Source of the DNA: an uncultured Clostridia bacterium
Lineage (GTDB): Bacteria > Bacillota > Clostridia > Oscillospirales > Acutalibacteraceae
Direction: 5' to 3'
Length of the DNA stretch: 64,000 nt
NCBI GenBank assembly: GCA_946183365.1
Contig: CAMHAH010000001.1
Span: 62,001-126,000 of the forward strand
In this document: positions 25,457-35,597 of the stretch, piece by piece
Layout of the letters: each line of letters starts with the position of its first letter
How positions within the stretch are numbered: the first letter of the stretch is position 1
The notes under the pieces: generated by a model
What the model saw: only the letters and a program-made list of their open reading frames with translations
What the model was told of the DNA's origin: nothing
Database searches by the model: none
Program-made: the position numbers and the translations under genes

Positions 25457-27646
25457 TTATAATCTTGTAATGGATACTATACCGTTTATCTGAGCCAGAT
25501 GAGCCATAACAGCACGCAGATGATCCATATTGTTTATCTCTATGGTGACGGTGACTACCGCCTGATTATCCTTTATCTCACGGGAATTGAGCATATGGAT
25601 GAATATGCGCATATTAGAGAGCTCTCGCGTAACGTCTGCCAAGAATCCCGTGCGGTCGTTGCAAACGATCTCAAGGGTGCTCTGGAACGACTCGTGTATC
25701 TCCTCATCCCAATAGGCGTTTACCCAGCGCTCGGGCTCTTCACACTCGCTGATATTCTCAGGAACATTAGTACATGAGCGCTTGTGTACAGAGACGCCGA
25801 AGCCTCGTGTGATATAACCGATGATCTCATCTCCCGGCAGAGGATTGCAACAGCGAGAGAACTTTATAAGGCAATCGTCGAGCCCCTCGACGCATACGCC
25901 CGAGCCGACATGACGCTTGCGCTTCGGTGAGCGCTCTTCTGTGATAGGCTTAGGCGGCTCGTCTGACTTTTTATACTTTTTAGTATATATCTCTTTGACG
26001 CGCGGCATGATCTTCCACAGCTGGATACCGCCGTAGCCGATCGACGCGTAAAAATCGTTTATGGTATTGCAATAATGGCGCTGGATGATAGGCTGCAGGC
26101 ACTCTTCGAGATCTTCCTCGGCAAACTGCATACCCGCCTTTTTGAGCTCATGCTCAAACATCGCCTTGCCCTCGGTGATATTCTCCTCACGGCGCTCTTT
26201 CTTGAACCACTGGCGGATCTTAGTGCGGGCAGAGTTGGTCTTGACTATCTTGAGCCAGTCGCGCTTGGGACCCGAGCCCTCCTTCTGGGTCAGGATCTCA
26301 ACTATATCGCTGCTCTTGACCTTATAGTCGATAGGCACGATGCGACCGTTGACCTTAGCGCCTACCATACGGTTGCCTACGCCCGAATGGATAGCGTAAG
26401 CCATATCTATAACGGTGGCTCCCGCGGGGAGATTGATTATATCGCCCTTAGGAGTGAATACATAGACCTCGTTCTGTGACAGGTCGTATTTTATCGATTT
26501 TACTATCTCAGTCTTATCATCCGAGTCGCTCTGTTCCTCAAGAACCCGGCGTATCCATGTAAGGTTCTCATCAAGCTTATCCTGCTTGCCGCGGAGCTTG
26601 AGCTTATACTTCCAGTGCGCCGCGATACCGTACTCGGCGGTGTGGTGCATCTCATAGGTGCGTATCTGTACCTCAAAGGGTATACCGTTGCTGTCAAATA
26701 CGGTGGTGTGCAGGCTCTGGTACATATTCGCCTTTGGGGTGGATATATAATCCTTGAAGCGGTTGGGCAGCGGAGTGAATATATCGTGAACGATACCGAG
26801 GACATTGTAGCAGTCGGAGATAGTGTTGACGATGACGCGCACAGCGAAAACGTCAAAGATCTGATCTACATCGCGGCCCTGCATATAGGTCTTGCGATAG
26901 ATAGACACGACAGACTTGACCCTGCCCGAGATGGTGACGTGAGAGATCGAGAAACCGATCTTATCAAGTATCTTCTTCTTTATCTGCTCGATAAACGCGT
27001 TTCTCTCGTTTTCAGTCAGCTGAAGCTGTTTCTCTATCTCGCCGTACGCGACGGGATCGAGGTAACGCATAGAGAGATCCTCGAGCTCGTCCTTGATCGC
27101 CTTCATTCCGAGGCGGTGAGCGATAGGAGCGTAGACCTCCATACATTCGAGCGCCTTATCGCGGCGTTTCTGCTCCTTGACGCAGTCGATGGTTCGCATA
27201 TTATGCACGCGGTCGGCGAGCTTGACGATTATTACGCGGATATCGTTGCTCATGGCTATGAGCATCTTGCGTACGTTCTCAGCCTGTCGTTCCTCGCGGT
27301 CGGTATAATTGATCTTACTGATCTTTGTGAGACCGTCGACAAGGTTCATGACCTCTTCGCCGAAGTTCTCTTCGATCTGTTCAAGTGTGACGTCGGTATC
27401 CTCTACCGTATCGTGCAACAGAGCCGCTACGATTGAATCGGTATCCATGCCCATCTCGGCGAGGATACAGGCAACAGATGTGGGGTGCAGGATATACGGC
27501 ACGCCCGACACGCGGCGCTGGTCGCCGTGAGCTAAATTGGCGAACTCGTATGCCTTCTTGATCTTTCGTTTATTGTATTTTACATTGCTTTTATCGATAA
27601 TATACATCAATTCGTCAAAATCCTGATAATGGACAACATCATTCAT
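25457..27646 (-). CDS. rel: Bifunctional (p)ppGpp synthetase/hydrolase
   Basis: The long RSH enzyme of the stringent response. The 729-residue protein has the HD hydrolase domain (VSGVPYILHPTSVACILAEM, AALLHDTVEDTDVTLEQI, KLADRVHNMRT), the synthetase domain (SGRVKSVVSIYRKTYMQGRD, DVFAVRVIVN, TVFDSNGIPFEVQIRTYEM), the TGS domain (VYVFTPKGDIINLPAGATVI), the zinc-finger region with CCNPLPGDEIIGY, and a C-terminal ACT domain (FLADVTRELSNMRIFIHML). Both catalytic domains look intact. It overlaps the end of recJ by eight bases. Confidence 0.97.
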   Translation of the reverse strand: MNDVVHYQDFDELMYIIDKSNVKYNKRKIKKAYEFANLAHGDQRRVSGVPYILHPTSVACILAEMGMDTDSIVAALLHDTVEDTDVTLEQIEENFGEEVMNLVDGLTKISKINYTDREERQAENVRKMLIAMSNDIRVIIVKLADRVHNMRTIDCVKEQKRRDKALECMEVYAPIAHRLGMKAIKDELEDLSMRYLDPVAYGEIEKQLQLTENERNAFIEQIKKKILDKIGFSISHVTISGRVKSVVSIYRKTYMQGRDVDQIFDVFAVRVIVNTISDCYNVLGIVHDIFTPLPNRFKDYISTPKANMYQSLHTTVFDSNGIPFEVQIRTYEMHHTAEYGIAAHWKYKLKLRGKQDKLDENLTWIRRVLEEQSDSDDKTEIVKSIKYDLSQNEVYVFTPKGDIINLPAGATVIDMAYAIHSGVGNRMVGAKVNGRIVPIDYKVKSSDIVEILTQKEGSGPKRDWLKIVKTNSARTKIRQWFKKERREENITEGKAMFEHELKKAGMQFAEEDLEECLQPIIQRHYCNTINDFYASIGYGGIQLWKIMPRVKEIYTKKYKKSDEPPKPITEERSPKRKRHVGSGVCVEGLDDCLIKFSRCCNPLPGDEIIGYITRGFGVSVHKRSCTNVPENISECEEPERWVNAYWDEEIHESFQSTLEIVCNDRTGFLADVTRELSNMRIFIHMLNSREIKDNQAVVTVTIEINNMDHLRAVMAHLAQINGIVSITRL

Positions 27647-29687
27647 ACAAGCTCACCTCCTTCAGCTTTTTTATGATAAGCGACGAGTTGAGGTCGACCT
27701 TACCGCCTACCTCGCACATCTTTATTTTGAAATCATACATGCCCTCTGAGATCCGAATAAGCCCGAGCTCGTTCATACTCTCGAGTATAACGCGAAGCTT
27801 TCCGTAGCTCATATCCGAACGAAGGCGGTATACAAGCGAGTCAAACGAAAGGTCATACCCGTCGCCCGCTTTTAAATATCTGTAAACAACGGCGAAATCC
27901 TCTCTGTCGGGTATAAGGCTTTTTGCCTCGTCGGGAGTGATGACGTCGCCGCGGCAGAACCTCTCGAACAATTCTTTTGAAGATAGGATATCATCTTCAT
28001 CCTGTCCCGAAAATCTCATATCTCTAATGATGATAGACAGGCTCTCGCTGTTATTATAATCATTTATATCCAAAGTAACCGCTAAATCCACAATATCTCC
28101 CGCGCGATAAGGAAATTCGGCAAGAGTTGTTGAAAATCTCATCGCGTAAATATTGCTGTCACCGCGTGAGAGAGTCAATCTGAGGTGTCTGCCGCCGCCT
28201 ATCTCTCTTATCTCTCTAAGGGTCATATTGTACAGACCGAAGAGCGGCGTGGGATTGCCCGCGCCGTAGGGCTCAAGCATAGACAGACCGCGGACGAGAT
28301 CAACGCTCAGCTGAGAGGGATTGAGCTTGCAGTCAAGCTCTAAAACGGGAGCGGGTACCGGGTGCTCAGCCGCGTAAGCGTTTATGCGCTCTATGAACTT
28401 CTCTATATTCTCTTTGCGGATGCCAAAACCGACAGCCATTGGATGACCGCCGCACTGGATAAGAAGATCGGAGCACGAGAAAACAGCGTCGATAAGCGAG
28501 AATCCGGCTACAGACCTGCCGGAAGCGCGACATTCATCACCATCGAGAGTAATGATGATCGCGGGCTTCATATAAATCTCTTTGATACGCGAGGCGACTA
28601 TACCGATAACTCCCTTGTGCCAGCCCTCACCGTACACGACTATGACACGATCATTCACGATCGAGGGGGTCTCTCTGATAAGCTCGTCTATATCGGAAAT
28701 TATATCCCGCTCTATCTGCTGACGCTCGGTATTATCCGAGCTTAGCTCAGCGGCGATATCAGCGGCGTATTCTTCATCATCTGTGAGCAGCATAGACACA
28801 GACTTCTGAGACAGACCGAGCCTGCCGCCCGCGTTGATACGGGGAACAAGATTGAAGCTGAGGTTGCCGGCAGAGATCGTCCTGCCTCTCAGCCCCGCTT
28901 CGTCAACGAGCGCGGCTATACCTAAGCGGTCACCGTTATTGATGTGCCTAATACCGTTGCGGACGAGAACACGGTTCTCGCCTCTTAAAGGAACTATATC
29001 GCCGATCGTACCTATAGCGGCGAGATCGGAGTAATTCTCAAGCAAGCTCTGTATATCGGAGTACTCGCCCTCTATAGCCTGGACCAGCTTGAACGCTACA
29101 CCGACGCCAGATAATTCTTTAAAAGAACTATTGCAATCGGGACGGTGGAGATCTATCACTGCCACCGCCTCGGGGAGCACCTCCGGCACGGCGTGGTGAT
29201 CGGTCACGACGGTATCGATGCCGAGGCTGTTGGCGTAAGCGACCTCGTCAAAAGCGGCTATGCCGTTATCGACGGTGATGATGAGCTTGACGCCGCGTTC
29301 ATAGAGCTTTGACACAGCACCTTTGTTCATGCCGTAGCCCTCGTTCTCGCGAGAGGGTATATAATATAGGACGTCAGCGCCGATATCCGAGAGATACGAG
29401 TAAAGCAGAGCGGTAGAGGTAACGCCGTCGGCGTCAAAATCGCCGTAGACGCAGATACGCTCACCGCTCTCAATAGCGGACTGTATGCGCTCGACAGCCT
29501 TATCCATATCCTTGATCTCAAACGGAGAAGCTGTGAGCGCCTCGCCGTAAAGGAAATCAGCGATCTCTTTATCATCTGTTATGCCGCGTATATCAAGCAG
29601 CATAGCTATAAGCATAGGCAGATCGTAGCGCTGAGAAACGGCAACCGCGTTTTCTTTATTCAGTTTTCTGGTTACCCATTTCTTCAT
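27639..29687 (-). CDS. recJ: Single-stranded-DNA-specific exonuclease RecJ
   Basis: RecJ degrades single-stranded DNA 5' to 3' in recombination and mismatch repair. The 682-residue protein carries the DHH phosphoesterase motifs CVYGDFDADGVTSTALLYSY, DNGIAAFDEV, VVTDHHAVPE and the DHHA1 domain with QCGGHPMAVGFGI. A C-terminal OB-type region and an extra acidic helical tail (about residues 560-682) follow, as in Firmicutes RecJ. AAAGGAG precedes the ATG. It starts the recJ-rel-dtd-MBL-hemZ run. No damage is visible. Confidence 0.95.
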   Translation of the reverse strand: MKKWVTRKLNKENAVAVSQRYDLPMLIAMLLDIRGITDDKEIADFLYGEALTASPFEIKDMDKAVERIQSAIESGERICVYGDFDADGVTSTALLYSYLSDIGADVLYYIPSRENEGYGMNKGAVSKLYERGVKLIITVDNGIAAFDEVAYANSLGIDTVVTDHHAVPEVLPEAVAVIDLHRPDCNSSFKELSGVGVAFKLVQAIEGEYSDIQSLLENYSDLAAIGTIGDIVPLRGENRVLVRNGIRHINNGDRLGIAALVDEAGLRGRTISAGNLSFNLVPRINAGGRLGLSQKSVSMLLTDDEEYAADIAAELSSDNTERQQIERDIISDIDELIRETPSIVNDRVIVVYGEGWHKGVIGIVASRIKEIYMKPAIIITLDGDECRASGRSVAGFSLIDAVFSCSDLLIQCGGHPMAVGFGIRKENIEKFIERINAYAAEHPVPAPVLELDCKLNPSQLSVDLVRGLSMLEPYGAGNPTPLFGLYNMTLREIREIGGGRHLRLTLSRGDSNIYAMRFSTTLAEFPYRAGDIVDLAVTLDINDYNNSESLSIIIRDMRFSGQDEDDILSSKELFERFCRGDVITPDEAKSLIPDREDFAVVYRYLKAGDGYDLSFDSLVYRLRSDMSYGKLRVILESMNELGLIRISEGMYDFKIKMCEVGGKVDLNSSLIIKKLKEVSLYE

Positions 29688-29756
29688 CGGTTTCTCCTTT
29701 GAAAGGCGCTTGGTAAATCTTGATATTTGTAAATGAATTCAGTTTACGGTTATAAA

Positions 29757-31427
29757 TTATTTTTCTTGAGCAGAATTAAGAAGCTCGCGCGCGTGGTTGA
29801 GTGCACTGTCGGTTATCTGTTCTCCGCCCACTATACGGGCAAGCTCACGCACCCTGCCGTCGGTATCGAGAGGCTCAACGTGAGTGAAAGTGCGGTCGTC
29901 GTGCACGCTCTTGCTGATAAACAGATGATTGTCGGCGAAAGCGGCTATTTGAGCCTGATGCGTAACACACAATATCTGACAATCCCGCGAAAGCTGACTG
30001 AGCTTCTTGCCTACCCTGTCGGCGGCGGAGCCCGAGATACCGGTATCTATCTCGTCAAAGATAAGGGACTGTACAAAATCAGCTCGTGAGAGCACGGTTT
30101 TGATGGCAAGCATCATACGGGACAGCTCACCGCCCGAGGCTATCTTAGATACGGGCTTCGGCTCTTCACCGGGGTTGGTGGAGATGAGAAATTCAAGCTT
30201 ATCGATCCCTCGGGAATTGAGCTCGGTTTCCTCATGCTGTATCTCAAGCCTGACATTGGGCATAAGCAGGAATGCCATCTCGCGCTCAACGCTCTCTCTG
30301 AAGCTCTCGCTGACCTTTTTGCGTATTATCGATAATTCCTTTGCAGAATTATAAGCCTGTTCATACAGGTTTTCTCTTCTTTTTTCGAGCTGCTCAAGAT
30401 TATAAGCGTAATCGTTGAGCGATTTTAATTCTTTTTTAGCATTATCCAAGAACTCGAGCATTTCTTCTTCGCTGTCGCCGTACTTGTGGCGCAAGCGGTA
30501 CAAAAGATCGAGCCGTTCTTCTATCTCTTCGAGCCTGCCGGGGTCAGCCTCGATATCATCCATCGCGTTTTCAAGCTCTCTTGAGATATCCTGAAGCTCA
30601 TAGAGCGCTGATGACAGCCGGTCGGCGACATCGCCGAGAGAGCCCATATATCTTGATGCTGAAAGCGTTGAAGAGGAGGCGTCGTCTATCATCCTTAAAG
30701 CGCCGTCGACATCGTCCTCGCCGTCGAGAGCGGCTCGCGCGCGCATCAGCTCCTTAGCTATTCTCTCGCGGTTCTGCAGGGCGTTTCGCTCCTCTGTGAG
30801 GGCTTCATACTCGCCAACTGTGATCTCAGCGTCTTCAAGCTCGCCTATCTGAAAGCTAAGCAGATCTATACGTCTGAGGCGCTCAGCCTCATCGGTATCG
30901 GCGGAGCTGAGCTCCTCCTCGACCGCTTTGAGCTCTCTGTACAGCTTGCGGTACTCAGAAAGCTCGGCAGCGTCATCGGCGAGAGCGTCGATATATACGA
31001 TATGCAGAGCGGGGTTCATCAGTTCAAGATTGTCGTTCTGACCATGGATATTTATAAGATACTCGCCGATATCCTTCAACGCCGCTACGGTAGCGGGTCG
31101 GGAGTTTATTCGGCAGGTATTCTTGCCGGATGAAGATAACTCGCGCGATAGGATGAGAGTGCCGTCCTCAGCCTCATAGCCCATAGAACCGAGCTTCTTG
31201 AGAACAAGCTCTGATACATCCTCAAACGTTGCGCTCACATAGGCTGATTCAGCGCCCGAACGGATGATACCGCGGGATGAGCGCTTGCCCAGCACTGCGT
31301 TGATGGAGTCGATAACTATACTCTTACCGGCGCCGGTCTCACCCGTGAGGACATTCAGCCCGCTTGTAAAATCTATATTGCTTTTTTCAATAACCGCTAT
31401 ATTCTCGATATAAAGGTTAGTAAGCAT
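29757..31427 (-). CDS. recN: DNA repair protein RecN
   Basis: RecN is an SMC-like ATPase acting at double-strand breaks. The 556-residue protein starts MLTNLYIENIAVIEKSNI and has the Walker A motif LTGETGAGKSIVIDSI. A long coiled coil (about 150-370) is followed by the signature KIASGGELSRMMLAIKTV and the Walker B segment LIFDEIDTGISGSAADRV. Family motifs are complete. It follows argR by 86 bases, the conserved nadK-argR-recN order of Firmicutes. Confidence 0.97.
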   Translation of the reverse strand: MLTNLYIENIAVIEKSNIDFTSGLNVLTGETGAGKSIVIDSINAVLGKRSSRGIIRSGAESAYVSATFEDVSELVLKKLGSMGYEAEDGTLILSRELSSSGKNTCRINSRPATVAALKDIGEYLINIHGQNDNLELMNPALHIVYIDALADDAAELSEYRKLYRELKAVEEELSSADTDEAERLRRIDLLSFQIGELEDAEITVGEYEALTEERNALQNRERIAKELMRARAALDGEDDVDGALRMIDDASSSTLSASRYMGSLGDVADRLSSALYELQDISRELENAMDDIEADPGRLEEIEERLDLLYRLRHKYGDSEEEMLEFLDNAKKELKSLNDYAYNLEQLEKRRENLYEQAYNSAKELSIIRKKVSESFRESVEREMAFLLMPNVRLEIQHEETELNSRGIDKLEFLISTNPGEEPKPVSKIASGGELSRMMLAIKTVLSRADFVQSLIFDEIDTGISGSAADRVGKKLSQLSRDCQILCVTHQAQIAAFADNHLFISKSVHDDRTFTHVEPLDTDGRVRELARIVGGEQITDSALNHARELLNSAQEK

Positions 31428-31513
31428 ATTTCCGTGGCCTTTCCGCCCGCTGTCGAATATCTGAGGATCACACGCCTTACCGCGGGCTGATAAGTCGCTT
31501 TATTCTATGTAAA

Positions 31514-31963
31514 TCAGTTGAGATAACCGTTGAAGGTCTCTACACACTGAGTGGCGGTTTTTTCGTCCTTGCACACTACGATGATGGTATCCTCACCCGC
31601 GAGAGTACCGACTATCTCGTCAAATGACATCATATCAAGAGCGGCGCAGGCAGCCTGAGCCATACCGCTGAAGGTCTTGACCACAACAATATTCATCGCG
31701 TTCTCGGCGGATATGACCGACGAGCCGAATATCGAGCTGAAATTGTTCTTCGCGCCTTTATCAGCGCTCGGAGACGCCTGATAGCGGTATTTGCCGTCGG
31801 GCAGAAGCGTCTTGGTGAGGCGCAGCTGCTTGATATCTCGTGATACCGTAGACTGAGTCACATCATAGCCGTCCGCGCGCAGGTATTCGATAAGCTCCTC
31901 CTGGGTCGTTATCGGATACTTATTGATCAGCTCGAGAATCTTGTTGTGTCTTGTTGTTTTCAT
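31514..31963 (-). CDS. argR: Arginine repressor ArgR
   Basis: A 149-residue transcription factor that represses arginine synthesis and activates catabolism with arginine as co-factor. The N-terminal winged helix has KTTRHNKILELINKYPITT, YDVTQSTVSRDIKQLRL; the C-terminal hexamerisation and arginine-binding domain has NIVVVKTFSGMAQAACAALD and EIVGTLAGEDTIIVVC, where the GTxAGxDT motif binds arginine. I use the ATG at 31963, with AAGGAG ten bases upstream; an ATG at 31987 lacks a binding site. A TGAATATAAAT half-site upstream may be an ARG box. Confidence 0.95.
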   Translation of the reverse strand: MKTTRHNKILELINKYPITTQEELIEYLRADGYDVTQSTVSRDIKQLRLTKTLLPDGKYRYQASPSADKGAKNNFSSIFGSSVISAENAMNIVVVKTFSGMAQAACAALDMMSFDEIVGTLAGEDTIIVVCKDEKTATQCVETFNGYLN

Positions 31964-32041
31964 TTCCTTTTTTCTCCTTAAAACCATTTTCTGATATAAG
32001 ATTTGTTATTTGCGATTTATATTCACTTTGACTTTAAGACA

Positions 32042-32881
32042 TCATATTTCCTTTAGTTTTTCATTCAACAGCGTATAGAAATTTTTCTCTTTCAGAATTA
32101 TAAGTTGCAATTCCTCTTTTGCTTTACGAACAGTTATCCTATCGTCCGACGAGATCGGGATATGATGCTGACCGTCAACTGTCAGGTAGCATTTAAGCGT
32201 AGAATGAGGATGTACCGAAGCGCTGAGCACGGCATCCTCACCGAAAACGACCTGTCTTGATGACAGCGCGTGAGGACAAACGGGAGACAGAAGAATACAG
32301 CGCATATCGGGCTGTATAACGGGACCTCCGGCTGAGAACGCGTATGCCGTAGAGCCTGTGGGAGTAGAGAACAGCATACCGTCGGCGCGGTAGGTGATTA
32401 TCCTCTCATCATCCAGCTCGACGGAGATATCGACGAGATTTGACAGCGAGTCGCGATGTATGACAGCCTCATTCATAGCGGTAAAGCTCTCTTGTCTGCC
32501 GTCTTTATCCACCGTGATATCAAGCAGCATACGCCGCTGGATCCTGTAATCTCCGAGAACGAGCTTCTTGAGCTCATCTATCTCATCCGGCTCAATATTG
32601 GCGACAAAGCCGATACGGCCGAGATTGATACCTAAGAGCGGCTTATTGTAATGAGCCGCGAACTTAGCGTTGTGTATTATAGTACCGTCGCCGCCTACCG
32701 TTACCGCGATATCGCACTCGCGTATGATATCCTCGGCGGTATCCATAACGGTCGTGCCGTCTATCGGGAAATCGGCGCAGGTGAGCACCTCTGCCGATGA
32801 TTTAAGCAACAGCTCAGCCGAGCGAGCGGCAGTCTCTGCGGCGCGTTTCTTATCCTTATTGACGATCAGCGAAAGCTTCAT
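32042..32881 (-). CDS. nadK: NAD+ kinase
   Basis: Phosphorylates NAD+ to NADP+. The 279-residue protein has the characteristic VTVGGDGTIIHNAKF (about residue 67), INLGRIGFVANI, the NEAVIHRD motif, and RADGMLFSTPTGSTAYAFSAGGPV. The GGDGT and NE/D motifs needed for catalysis are all present. It lies nine bases after tlyA and before argR, in the conserved order tlyA-nadK-argR-recN. Confidence 0.96.
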   Translation of the reverse strand: MKLSLIVNKDKKRAAETAARSAELLLKSSAEVLTCADFPIDGTTVMDTAEDIIRECDIAVTVGGDGTIIHNAKFAAHYNKPLLGINLGRIGFVANIEPDEIDELKKLVLGDYRIQRRMLLDITVDKDGRQESFTAMNEAVIHRDSLSNLVDISVELDDERIITYRADGMLFSTPTGSTAYAFSAGGPVIQPDMRCILLSPVCPHALSSRQVVFGEDAVLSASVHPHSTLKCYLTVDGQHHIPISSDDRITVRKAKEELQLIILKEKNFYTLLNEKLKEI

Positions 32882-32890
32882 CAGTTCACC

Positions 32891-33691
32891 TCAATCAAGC
32901 TTCAGATGTGACGCCTCGACCACATCCGCCGCGGTTACTTCAAGAGTATTCTCGGGCTCGTCGCTGCGTCTTATATACAGCAGATATTCGATATTGCCCT
33001 GAGGTCCTTTGATAGGAGAATAATCAAGCCCCAAAACAGAAAAGCCGTTATCAAGGCAAAAACCGATTATATCTTCTACGACCGAGATATGAACGCTCTT
33101 GTCCCTGACTACGCCGTTTTTGCCGACGTTCTCCCTGCCTGCCTCGAACTGAGGCTTGATAAGACAAACCGCCTCGGCGTTCTCGGAGCATACTCCTCTC
33201 GCCGCGGACAAGATCAGTTTAAGAGAGATAAAAGCTACATCCACCGAGAAAAAGTCGATATCCTCGGGCACCTGCTCATGAGTTACATAGCGCATATTGG
33301 TGCGCTCGAGGTTCACCACGCGCTCATCGTTGCGGAGCTTCCACGCGAGCTGACCGTAGCCTACATCTACAGCGTAGACCTTCTCGACTCCGTTCTGCAG
33401 CATACAATCGGTAAAGCCGCCCGTAGAAGCGCCGATATCCATAGTGACCTTGCCTTCAAGACTGATCGGGAAAACCTCGACCGCCTTCTCGAGCTTATAG
33501 CCGCCTCTTGAGACATATCTGAGCTTATTGTCGCGGACCTCGACAGCGGCGTTTTCGTCAAAATTCGCGCCCGCCTTATCCGCCTTTTGATTATTAACAT
33601 ATACACAGCCGGACATAATGACCGCCTTGGCTTTCTCCCGGCTTTCAAAAAAGCCCTTCTCAACCAAGATTACATCAAGTCGTTTCTTCAT
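32891..33691 (-). CDS. tlyA: TlyA family rRNA (cytidine-2'-O)-methyltransferase
   Basis: A 266-residue protein with an N-terminal S4 RNA-binding domain (RLDVILVEKGFFESREKAKA, VMSGCVYVNNQKADKAG) and an FtsJ-type methyltransferase domain (VTMDIGASTGGFTDCMLQNG, LKLILSAARGVCSENAEAVCLIKPQFEAG). Mycobacterial TlyA methylates 16S C1409 and 23S C1920; the Firmicutes YqxC relatives are presumed to methylate 23S C1920 only. It lies between dxs and nadK with tight spacing. Older annotations call this family hemolysin A, for which there is no good evidence. Confidence 0.93.
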   Translation of the reverse strand: MKKRLDVILVEKGFFESREKAKAVIMSGCVYVNNQKADKAGANFDENAAVEVRDNKLRYVSRGGYKLEKAVEVFPISLEGKVTMDIGASTGGFTDCMLQNGVEKVYAVDVGYGQLAWKLRNDERVVNLERTNMRYVTHEQVPEDIDFFSVDVAFISLKLILSAARGVCSENAEAVCLIKPQFEAGRENVGKNGVVRDKSVHISVVEDIIGFCLDNGFSVLGLDYSPIKGPQGNIEYLLYIRRSDEPENTLEVTAADVVEASHLKLD

Positions 33692-33695
33692 ATAT

Positions 33696-35543
33696 CTACC
33701 TTATCGCCTCAGCCATAGACCCTGAGTCGAGGCCGAGCTTTTTCAAAGTGTTCTGAACAGAGGCGTGCTGTACAAAAATATTATCGACCGCTCTGACACG
33801 ATAAGAACCGTCATAGCCCTTATCATCCAGCATATCGCGGAACGCGTCCGCGACCGAGCCGCTTCGCGTGCCCTCTTCAAAGAAATATATATCTTTGTGA
33901 CCTTCGGCGAACTCGACCGCCGAGGGATCGATGGGCTTTATACGGCAGAGCTTAAGAATACATACATCCTTGCCCTGTTTCTTGAGTATCTCACGCGCCT
34001 TTACAGCTTCACTGAACAGACGTCCGTAGGTGATTAGCAGAGTATCGGCGTTTTTGTCGCCGTATATATCATAGTTCAGGTCCTCTGTTGTGTAATCCGC
34101 GGGCTTCTCGCCCTCTCCGCCCCTCGGATATCGAACGGCGACGAGACCCTCGGTATCATAAAGAGCCGCCGAGAGAGAGTTCCTCAGCCCGTCGTAATAG
34201 CACGGAGAGAATATGGTTGTTGATGGAATGGAATTTAGCATAGAGACGTCGAACAGACCCTGATGGGTCTCGCCGTCCTCGCCTACTACACCGGCGCGGT
34301 CTATAGCGAGCACCAGATGAGCCCTCTGCATAGCGGCGTCATGGATAAGCTGATCGTATCCGCGCTGCAGAAAGGTGGAATAAACGGCAAAAACAGGGAG
34401 CATACCGCTAAGAGCAAGACCCGATGAAAAGGTCACGGCGTGTTCCTCGGCAATACCGACGTCAAAAAATCTATCCTTGAACTGCTTTGAGAATTCAAGC
34501 AGACCCGTACCCGTGCGCATGGCGGCTGTCACGGCACAGATGCTCTTATCGTTCTCAGCAAGACTGCAAAGCTGTTTGCCGAATACATCTGAGAAGCATT
34601 CTTTGCTGCTGATCGGCTCGCCCGTATCGATATTGAAAGAGCCTACACCGTGGTATGAAGCGGAGTCGTCCTCAGCGTATTTATAGCCCTTGCCCTTTTT
34701 GGTGACGACATGGAGCAGGACGGGATCTTTTGAGCGCTTGACGGTATTGAGAGCGTTCAACAGCTCCTCCATATTGTGACCGTCTACAGGGCCGTAATAG
34801 GACAGACCCAGCTTGTCAAAAATAGTATGTCTGTACATAACGTGCTTGACCTTAGCCTTAGAGTGCCTGAGCACATAGCTAATCGGTCTGCCGAACAGCG
34901 GTATCTTTGAAAGTACTCTCTCTGAGCCGCTTTTGAGCCTTAAGTACCACGGCTGCATACGGATAGACGACAGATATCTCGCCATTGCGCCGACGTTCCT
35001 GCTGATAGACATACGGTTATCGTTAAGTATTATTATAAAGTTCTTTCTGTGCTGACCCGCGTTGTTCATGCCCTCATAAGCCATACCGCCCGTAAGAGAG
35101 CCGTCGCCGATAACAGCGATGGTATATGATTGGTCGCCGATAAGCTCCTTTGCCTTAGCTATACCGAGAGCGGCTGAGATAGAAGTGGAAGCGTGACCCG
35201 CGATGAACGCGTCGCACTCGCTCTCGGAGCGTTTGGGAAAGCCCGATAATCCGCCCTCACGGCGAATGGTATCTATCTGATCGTAGCGGCCGGTGAGCAT
35301 CTTGTGGGTATAGCTCTGATGCCCGACGTCGAAAACGACGCTGTCATAGGGGCAGTCGAATACCCTGTGCAGAGCTACGGTGAGCTCTACCGTACCGAGA
35401 TTGGACGACAGATGGCCTCCGTTCACCGATACTATATCTATGAGCTTCTCACGTATCTCTTCACACAGCTTCTCGATCTGTTCGCCGCTCAGCGACTTAA
35501 GATCCGCAGGTGATTTTATTGTTGATAAAATATCGTAAGACAT
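33696..35543 (-). CDS. dxs: 1-deoxy-D-xylulose-5-phosphate synthase
   Basis: Dxs condenses pyruvate and glyceraldehyde 3-phosphate with thiamine diphosphate, the entry step of the MEP pathway. The 615-residue protein has LSSNLGTVELTVALH, FDVGHQSYTHKMLTGR, the TPP/metal motif IAVIGDGSLTGGMAYEGMNN, FGLSYYGP-type sequence (KLGLSYYGPVDGHNME) and the C-terminal transketolase part with DVGIAEEHAVTFSSGLA. Length is normal. It follows ispA by 54 bases, with an intervening hairpin, and precedes tlyA. Confidence 0.97.
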   Translation of the reverse strand: MSYDILSTIKSPADLKSLSGEQIEKLCEEIREKLIDIVSVNGGHLSSNLGTVELTVALHRVFDCPYDSVVFDVGHQSYTHKMLTGRYDQIDTIRREGGLSGFPKRSESECDAFIAGHASTSISAALGIAKAKELIGDQSYTIAVIGDGSLTGGMAYEGMNNAGQHRKNFIIILNDNRMSISRNVGAMARYLSSIRMQPWYLRLKSGSERVLSKIPLFGRPISYVLRHSKAKVKHVMYRHTIFDKLGLSYYGPVDGHNMEELLNALNTVKRSKDPVLLHVVTKKGKGYKYAEDDSASYHGVGSFNIDTGEPISSKECFSDVFGKQLCSLAENDKSICAVTAAMRTGTGLLEFSKQFKDRFFDVGIAEEHAVTFSSGLALSGMLPVFAVYSTFLQRGYDQLIHDAAMQRAHLVLAIDRAGVVGEDGETHQGLFDVSMLNSIPSTTIFSPCYYDGLRNSLSAALYDTEGLVAVRYPRGGEGEKPADYTTEDLNYDIYGDKNADTLLITYGRLFSEAVKAREILKKQGKDVCILKLCRIKPIDPSAVEFAEGHKDIYFFEEGTRSGSVADAFRDMLDDKGYDGSYRVRAVDNIFVQHASVQNTLKKLGLDSGSMAEAIR

Positions 35544-35559
35544 AATAAACCCGATCTTA

Positions 35560-35588
35560 TATCAACAAGGGATATGATCCCGTTGATA
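35560..35588 (-). promoter_or_regulatory. Hairpin between ispA and dxs
   Basis: TATCAAC, GGGAT, loop ATG, ATCCC, GTTGATA with a two-base bulge. It lacks a T-run on the minus strand, so it is more likely an RNA processing or stability element than a terminator. Confidence 0.5.
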
Positions 35589-35597
35589 AACTGATAA

